Positions 40,552 to 44,565 of a stretch of 44,565 nt of DNA are shown here, one piece after another. Under the pieces are notes generated by a model, which was not told the DNA's origin, did not search any database, and saw only the letters and a list, made by a program, of their open reading frames with translations. The stretch is from NCBI GenBank assembly GCA_026393095.1, contig JAPLAV010000070.1, positions 8,857 to 53,421 of the forward strand, given 5' to 3'. The stretch's first letter is position 1. The number at the start of each line of letters is the position of its first letter. Origin of the DNA: Actinomycetota bacterium. Lineage in GTDB: Bacteria; Actinomycetota; Actinomycetes; S36-B12; UBA5976. A program made the position numbers and the translations under genes.

Positions 40552-41108
40552 TGAACAACAAAACTGCAAGTAAGAATTTGGGCTGGTTACTTAGTGTTGG
40601 CGGAGTTGTTGGATGGATTTCTTCATTTATATTAACAATTGACAAAATTAAGCTACTGGAAAACCCAAATTATATTTCAAGTTGTAATGTTAATTCGGTA
40701 TTAGCTTGTGGAAACGTGGTTAAGACTGCCCAGGCATCAGTATTTGGATTCCCCAACAGCATTATTGGAGTTAGCAGTTTCCCAATCTTGGTACTAATTG
40801 GTGTCTTAATCTTGTTAGATGTATTTATCCCTAGATGGATGTTACAAATTATTGCTTTGGTGAGTGGTTTGGCTACCTTGTTTGTCTCTTGGTTAGCGTT
40901 TCAAAGTATTTATACAATTGAGATTTTATGTCCTTATTGCATTGTTGTTTGGGCTATGACAGTTCCAATTTTCTTCTTAACTACAAGGGACTTATTTAAG
41001 AATTCCAGAAATTCAACACTAAAACTTCTGGTGCCTTTCACAGGATTTTTGACTTTGGCTTGGTTCATAGTCGTAGGTGCTGCAGTAACATTGCAATTTG
41101 TAATTTAA
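40551..41108 (+). CDS. Vitamin K epoxide reductase (VKOR) family protein
   Basis: 185 aa, multi-TM; paired Cys 'SCNVNSVLACGNV' and redox motif 'EILCPYCIVVWAM'. Confidence 0.92.
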   Translation: MNNKTASKNLGWLLSVGGVVGWISSFILTIDKIKLLENPNYISSCNVNSVLACGNVVKTAQASVFGFPNSIIGVSSFPILVLIGVLILLDVFIPRWMLQIIALVSGLATLFVSWLAFQSIYTIEILCPYCIVVWAMTVPIFFLTTRDLFKNSRNSTLKLLVPFTGFLTLAWFIVVGAAVTLQFVI

Positions 41109-41109
41109 G

Positions 41110-41193
41110 TGTCCGAAGGGGGACTTGAACCCCCATCCCCGTAAAGGGACTAACACCTCAAGCTAGCGCGTCTACCAATTCCGCCATCCGGAC
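41110..41193 (-). tRNA. tRNA-Leu (anticodon GAG)
   Basis: Reverse complement GTCCGGATGGCGGAATTGGTAGACGCGCTAGCTTGAGGTGTTAGTCCCTTTACGGGGATGGGGGTTCAAGTCCCCCTTCGGACA: acceptor GTCCGGA/TTCGGAC, anticodon loop TTGAGGT, variable arm, T arm GGGGGTTCAAGTCCCCC; CCA not encoded. Confidence 0.95.
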
Positions 41194-41267
41194 TTATCAG
41201 ATTCATACGATAACAATCGACACCTAACTCAAGTTCAAGGCCATCGCCTCGGCAAGATGGTTTCACT

Positions 41268-42578
41268 ATGAATAACGCGACAAATCTTGAGGAAAGAGTT
41301 GTTAAATACTGTCAAGATTTGATCCGCATTGATACCACTAATTTTGGAAATAATGAAAGTAATGGCGAAACAAAAGCTGCAGAATATATCGCCGAGATCT
41401 TTAAAACCTTAAACATTGAATATCAAATAGTTGGACCTGATGCAAAAAGATCTTCAATAATTGCAAGATTGCTAGGAACTGATAAATCTTTACCTGGAAT
41501 TGTTTTGCATGGACACTTGGACGTTGTTCCAGTAGAAAAAGATAAATGGAGTAAACCTGCTTTCGAGGCATTAATAGATCAAGAAATGATTTGGGGTCGT
41601 GGAGCCGTTGATATGAAAAACGGTAACGCCATGATTTTGGCGAGTCTTTTTGAACTTATAAAGTCCGGTTGGCGTCCAAAGAGATCAATTACTCTTGTCT
41701 TTTTTGCTGATGAAGAAGCTGGTGGTGCTTTAGGCAGTCATTTTGTTACAAAGAATTACCCAGAATATTTCCAGAATTGCACTGAAGCCGTTGGGGAAGT
41801 CGGGGGATTTTCTCATACTCTCAGCAACGGTGTGCGACTTTATTTAATTGAGACTGCTCAAAAAGGTATTGCCTGGATGAAGTTATCTGCCACGGGTAAT
41901 GCCGGTCATGGCTCAATGATAAATAACGAAAATGCGATTGCAAAACTATCAAAAGCAATAACGAATTTAAGTAATCATAAGTTTCCTATTACGATTAAGG
42001 ATTCAGTCAGATCACTTCTTGAAGAAACAGCTTCAGCTCATGGCACCAAGTTTGATGAGAAAGATCCAGAAAAAATAGTTGCTCTATTGGGAACATTGAC
42101 GAAATTAGTTTCAGCAACGCTGACCAACACAGCTAATCCCACCATGCTTAATGCTGGCTACAAAGTCAACGTCATTCCTGGTGAAGCATCCGCACATGTT
42201 GACGGTCGATTCTTGCCCGGAAACGCAGAAACATTTCTGGAAGACATCAGAAATATCGTGGGTGAAGATATAAAAGTTGAAGCAGAAACATTTGACGTTG
42301 CCCTAGAAGCCCCTTTTGATACCAATATCGTTCATTTGATGACTGAATCCTTAGCCGCAGAAGATCCTGCTGCACGAGTTGTTCCTTACATGCTTTCAGG
42401 CGGAACTGACGCGAAAGCTTTATCTAAATTTGGCATAAAAGGTTATGGGTTTACACCACTTTTACTTCCTAATGATTTAGATTTCACAAGTTTGTTTCAT
42501 GGACACGATGAAAGAGTTCCAATTTCTTCGCTCAAATTCGGAGCAAGAACAATGCACAGATTTATTAAGGCTCTTTAA
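41268..42578 (+). CDS. M20/M25/M40 family metallopeptidase
   Basis: 436 aa; 'GIVLHGHLDVVPVEKDKWSKPAFEALIDQEMIWGRGAVDMKNGNA' and 'FFADEEAGGALGSHFV'. Confidence 0.94.
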   Translation: MNNATNLEERVVKYCQDLIRIDTTNFGNNESNGETKAAEYIAEIFKTLNIEYQIVGPDAKRSSIIARLLGTDKSLPGIVLHGHLDVVPVEKDKWSKPAFEALIDQEMIWGRGAVDMKNGNAMILASLFELIKSGWRPKRSITLVFFADEEAGGALGSHFVTKNYPEYFQNCTEAVGEVGGFSHTLSNGVRLYLIETAQKGIAWMKLSATGNAGHGSMINNENAIAKLSKAITNLSNHKFPITIKDSVRSLLEETASAHGTKFDEKDPEKIVALLGTLTKLVSATLTNTANPTMLNAGYKVNVIPGEASAHVDGRFLPGNAETFLEDIRNIVGEDIKVEAETFDVALEAPFDTNIVHLMTESLAAEDPAARVVPYMLSGGTDAKALSKFGIKGYGFTPLLLPNDLDFTSLFHGHDERVPISSLKFGARTMHRFIKAL

Positions 42579-42760
42579 GTTCTCTCCACTTTATGTATGC
42601 GTTTCTTAACCCACATTCTTTTAACACCATTTGGGTAAATTCTGGTTCTTACTAATTCCCAACGACCATATTCAGCTAATTCAGTAAGAAGTTGTTTTGC
42701 TTCTCGTCTTGTAACTTTCTTTGGCAATGGAACTTCTCTTATTTCCCAGGAACTGTACAA
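42575..42760 (-). CDS. DUF5703 family protein
   Basis: 61 aa, TTG start 1 nt after the AKR stop; 'REVPLPKKVTRREAKQLLTELAEYGRWELVRTRIYPNGVKRMWVKKRIHKV'. Confidence 0.8.
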   Translation of the reverse strand: MYSSWEIREVPLPKKVTRREAKQLLTELAEYGRWELVRTRIYPNGVKRMWVKKRIHKVERT

Positions 42761-42761
42761 A

Positions 42762-43751
42762 TCAATTACCTCGATCCTTTGGAAGTTGAGCCCATCCTGA
42801 CTCAGGATAAGAGGAATGTGGTGCAGAAACGTCGGATAAAGCGTTATTCAATTCTTGAGGAAGTTCCAAATTGTCGGAACTTAAGAGGATATTTAGTTGA
42901 GCAAGATTTCTGGCACCTAAAATGACTGTTCCAACCCCTGGTCGATCTCGCAACCACGCAATAGCAGTTTCAACAGGAGTTCTACCAATTCCTTCAGCAG
43001 CAGTGACTAATGCATCAACAATTCTTGCTTTGTCTTCTGTGAGATGTTCTTGAATGAAGCTTGAAAAATGTTTTGATGCTGCTCTTGAATCAACAGGTGT
43101 CCCGAAACGATATTTCGCTGTTAAAACACCTCGCCCAAGTGGTGACCAAGGAAGTAGAGCCTTGTCTTGATTTTCAAGTAGAGGAATTAATTCTCTTTCC
43201 ACGCCACGAGCAAGTAAAGAGTACTCATGTTGAGCTGAAATAAATGGAATATTTAAATTTTTACATTCAGAAATAACAAGGGCTGTTTGCCAGGCAGCAT
43301 AATTAGATATACCAAAATATCTAAATTTGCCTTGAGAATAGAGATTTGACACCGCCCTCAAAGTTTCATCGATTGGTGTTATCGAATCCCATCCATGCAT
43401 TTGCCATAAATCAACGTGATCTACTCCCAAGCGATTTAGCGATGCATCAAGAGCATCAGTTATGTGAATTGCACTTGCGTTATACATTCGAGGCAATTCA
43501 ACTTTCACAGCTTTTGTAGCAATAAATATTGAATCCCTATTTCCAATTTCGGCAATTATTTGTCCAACTAGTTCTTCAGATACACCTTTTGCATAAGTAT
43601 CTGCAGTGTCAAGGAAATTTCCACCGGCTTCGATAAAAGCTTTATATTGGGAACGTGCTTCGGGTTCATCTGTGTCTCGACCCCAAGTCATAGTTCCAAG
43701 GGCCATTGTTGAAACCTCGTGTCCGGAGTTTCCCAGCAGTCTCATGCGCAT
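42762..43751 (-). CDS. Aldo/keto reductase
   Basis: 329 aa; 'MRMRLLGNSGHEVSTMALGTMTWG', 'GGNFLDTADTYAKGVSEELVG', 'VDLWQMHGWDSITPIDETLRA'. Confidence 0.94.
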   Translation of the reverse strand: MRMRLLGNSGHEVSTMALGTMTWGRDTDEPEARSQYKAFIEAGGNFLDTADTYAKGVSEELVGQIIAEIGNRDSIFIATKAVKVELPRMYNASAIHITDALDASLNRLGVDHVDLWQMHGWDSITPIDETLRAVSNLYSQGKFRYFGISNYAAWQTALVISECKNLNIPFISAQHEYSLLARGVERELIPLLENQDKALLPWSPLGRGVLTAKYRFGTPVDSRAASKHFSSFIQEHLTEDKARIVDALVTAAEGIGRTPVETAIAWLRDRPGVGTVILGARNLAQLNILLSSDNLELPQELNNALSDVSAPHSSYPESGWAQLPKDRGN

Positions 43752-43760
43752 ATTGTGAGG

Positions 43761-43772
43761 TTATTGCAATAA
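43761..43772. repeat. 12-bp perfect palindrome in the AKR/uppP divergent intergenic region
   Basis: ttattgcaataa; a nearby inverted repeat aatcaa-ctctt-ttgatt lies at 43780-43796. Confidence 0.6.
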
Positions 43773-43826
43773 TTGAAAGAATCAACTCTTTTGATTGATT
43801 TTTTGCTAAGTGTTAGGAGAAAATCC

Positions 43827-44565
43827 TTGTCTTGGTGGCTGGCTGCTGCAATGGGTGTGGTGCAAGGGGTTACCGAATTCCTACCAATTTCCTCAAGTGC
43901 ACATTTAAGAATCCTGCCAGCACTTGTTGGCCAAAAAGATCCTGGAGCTTCCTTTACAGCTGTAATTCAAATTGGAACCATATTTTCTGTCCTCATTTAT
44001 TTCAAAAACGATCTTGTCTCAATTTCAAAAGCAACGATAATTGGAATATTTAGGAAAAATCAAAGAGATAAAGAATTTAAGATGGGTTTATCAATTATTT
44101 TGGCTACATTGCCAATTATATTCTTAGGCTTTTTTGGCCAAGACTTTATTAAAAATGGTGCTAGAGATTTGTACTTAGTTGCCTATGTAATGCTTATTTT
44201 TTCATTTGTGATGTTTTTTATTGATAAGTATTCTAAATTTGATACTGACATTAATAAACTGTCTAGATTCAAAATTTTGATACTTGGTTTCGCGCAATCA
44301 CTTGCCTTGATACCAGGTTTTAGTCGATCAGGGGTAACAATTACTGCTGCTAGATTTTTTGGCATAAATAGAGCAGATGCTGCCAGATTCTCATTCCTGT
44401 TGTCAGTTCCTGCGATTGTGCTATCTGGCTTATATGAAGCAATAGGGATAACAAATAGCAATGAATCTGGTTGGGGTCAAACGATATTTGCCGCAGCTGT
44501 GTCTTTTGTTGTCGGTTATTTAAGTATTGCCTGGTTGATCAAGTGGCTTGGAACTCACAGTTTAA
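43827..44565 (+). CDS. uppP: Undecaprenyl-diphosphatase (partial, runs off the window)
   Basis: TTG start with AGGAGA SD; translates MSWWLAAAMGVVQGVTEFLPISSSAHLRILPALVG...LIPGFSRSGVTITAARFFGINRADAARFSFLLSVPA; absent from the supplied ORF track. Confidence 0.94.
   Translation, partial: MSWWLAAAMGVVQGVTEFLPISSSAHLRILPALVGQKDPGASFTAVIQIGTIFSVLIYFKNDLVSISKATIIGIFRKNQRDKEFKMGLSIILATLPIIFLGFFGQDFIKNGARDLYLVAYVMLIFSFVMFFIDKYSKFDTDINKLSRFKILILGFAQSLALIPGFSRSGVTITAARFFGINRADAARFSFLLSVPAIVLSGLYEAIGITNSNESGWGQTIFAAAVSFVVGYLSIAWLIKWLGTHSL

Noticed and set aside
41110-41193. tRNA-Leu as a mobile-element integration site
   Set aside because: No integrase, att duplication or foreign genes nearby; flanking genes are ordinary housekeeping genes.

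Overview
The window is a 44.6-kb, AT-rich, very compact stretch of core chromosome. It most likely comes from a genome-streamlined, low-GC actinobacterium of the freshwater acI/Nanopelagicales kind. That assignment is inferred from AT-richness plus actinobacterial markers and gene order: RbpA, WhiA, four-domain S1, the DUF3099/DUF4916/DUF5703 family proteins and the actinobacterial SUF operon. Gene content in order: branched-chain amino acid ABC transporter (livK 3' end, livHMGF); DUF554; hotdog thioesterase; polA; rpsA; coaE; uvrB-terC-uvrA-uvrC; rapZ-whiA; gap-pgk-tpiA-secG-rbpA; tkt; ctaB; an ATP-grasp protein; ctaA; the SUF operon (sufR-like, sufB, sufD, Rieske ferredoxin, sufC, sufS, sufU, sufT); an ABC exporter; SURF1; DUF3099; fabG-fabI; a conserved hypothetical; DUF4916; VKOR; tRNA-Leu(GAG); an M20 peptidase; DUF5703; an aldo/keto reductase; and a partial uppP missed by the ORF track. 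I saw no CRISPR array, transposon, prophage, or clearly new multi-gene system. The observations most worth a second look are: (1) sufR has lost the core of its helix-turn-helix through a frame-breaking deletion, leaving a 29-aa ORF coupled by ATGA to an Fe-S sensor domain without a DNA-binding domain; (2) a 23-bp polA/thioesterase intergenic region whose CCTAGG core appears to give overlapping divergent -10 boxes for two leaderless mRNAs; (3) a 14-bp perfect hairpin inside the first codons of sufS; (4) inverted GACAC (WhiA-type) motifs just upstream of whiA; (5) yvcK and the tal/zwf/opcA/pgl block are missing from otherwise conserved gene order; (6) convergent genes sharing a palindromic TTAA stop. 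Regulatory calls are pattern-based and have not been tested computationally or experimentally.
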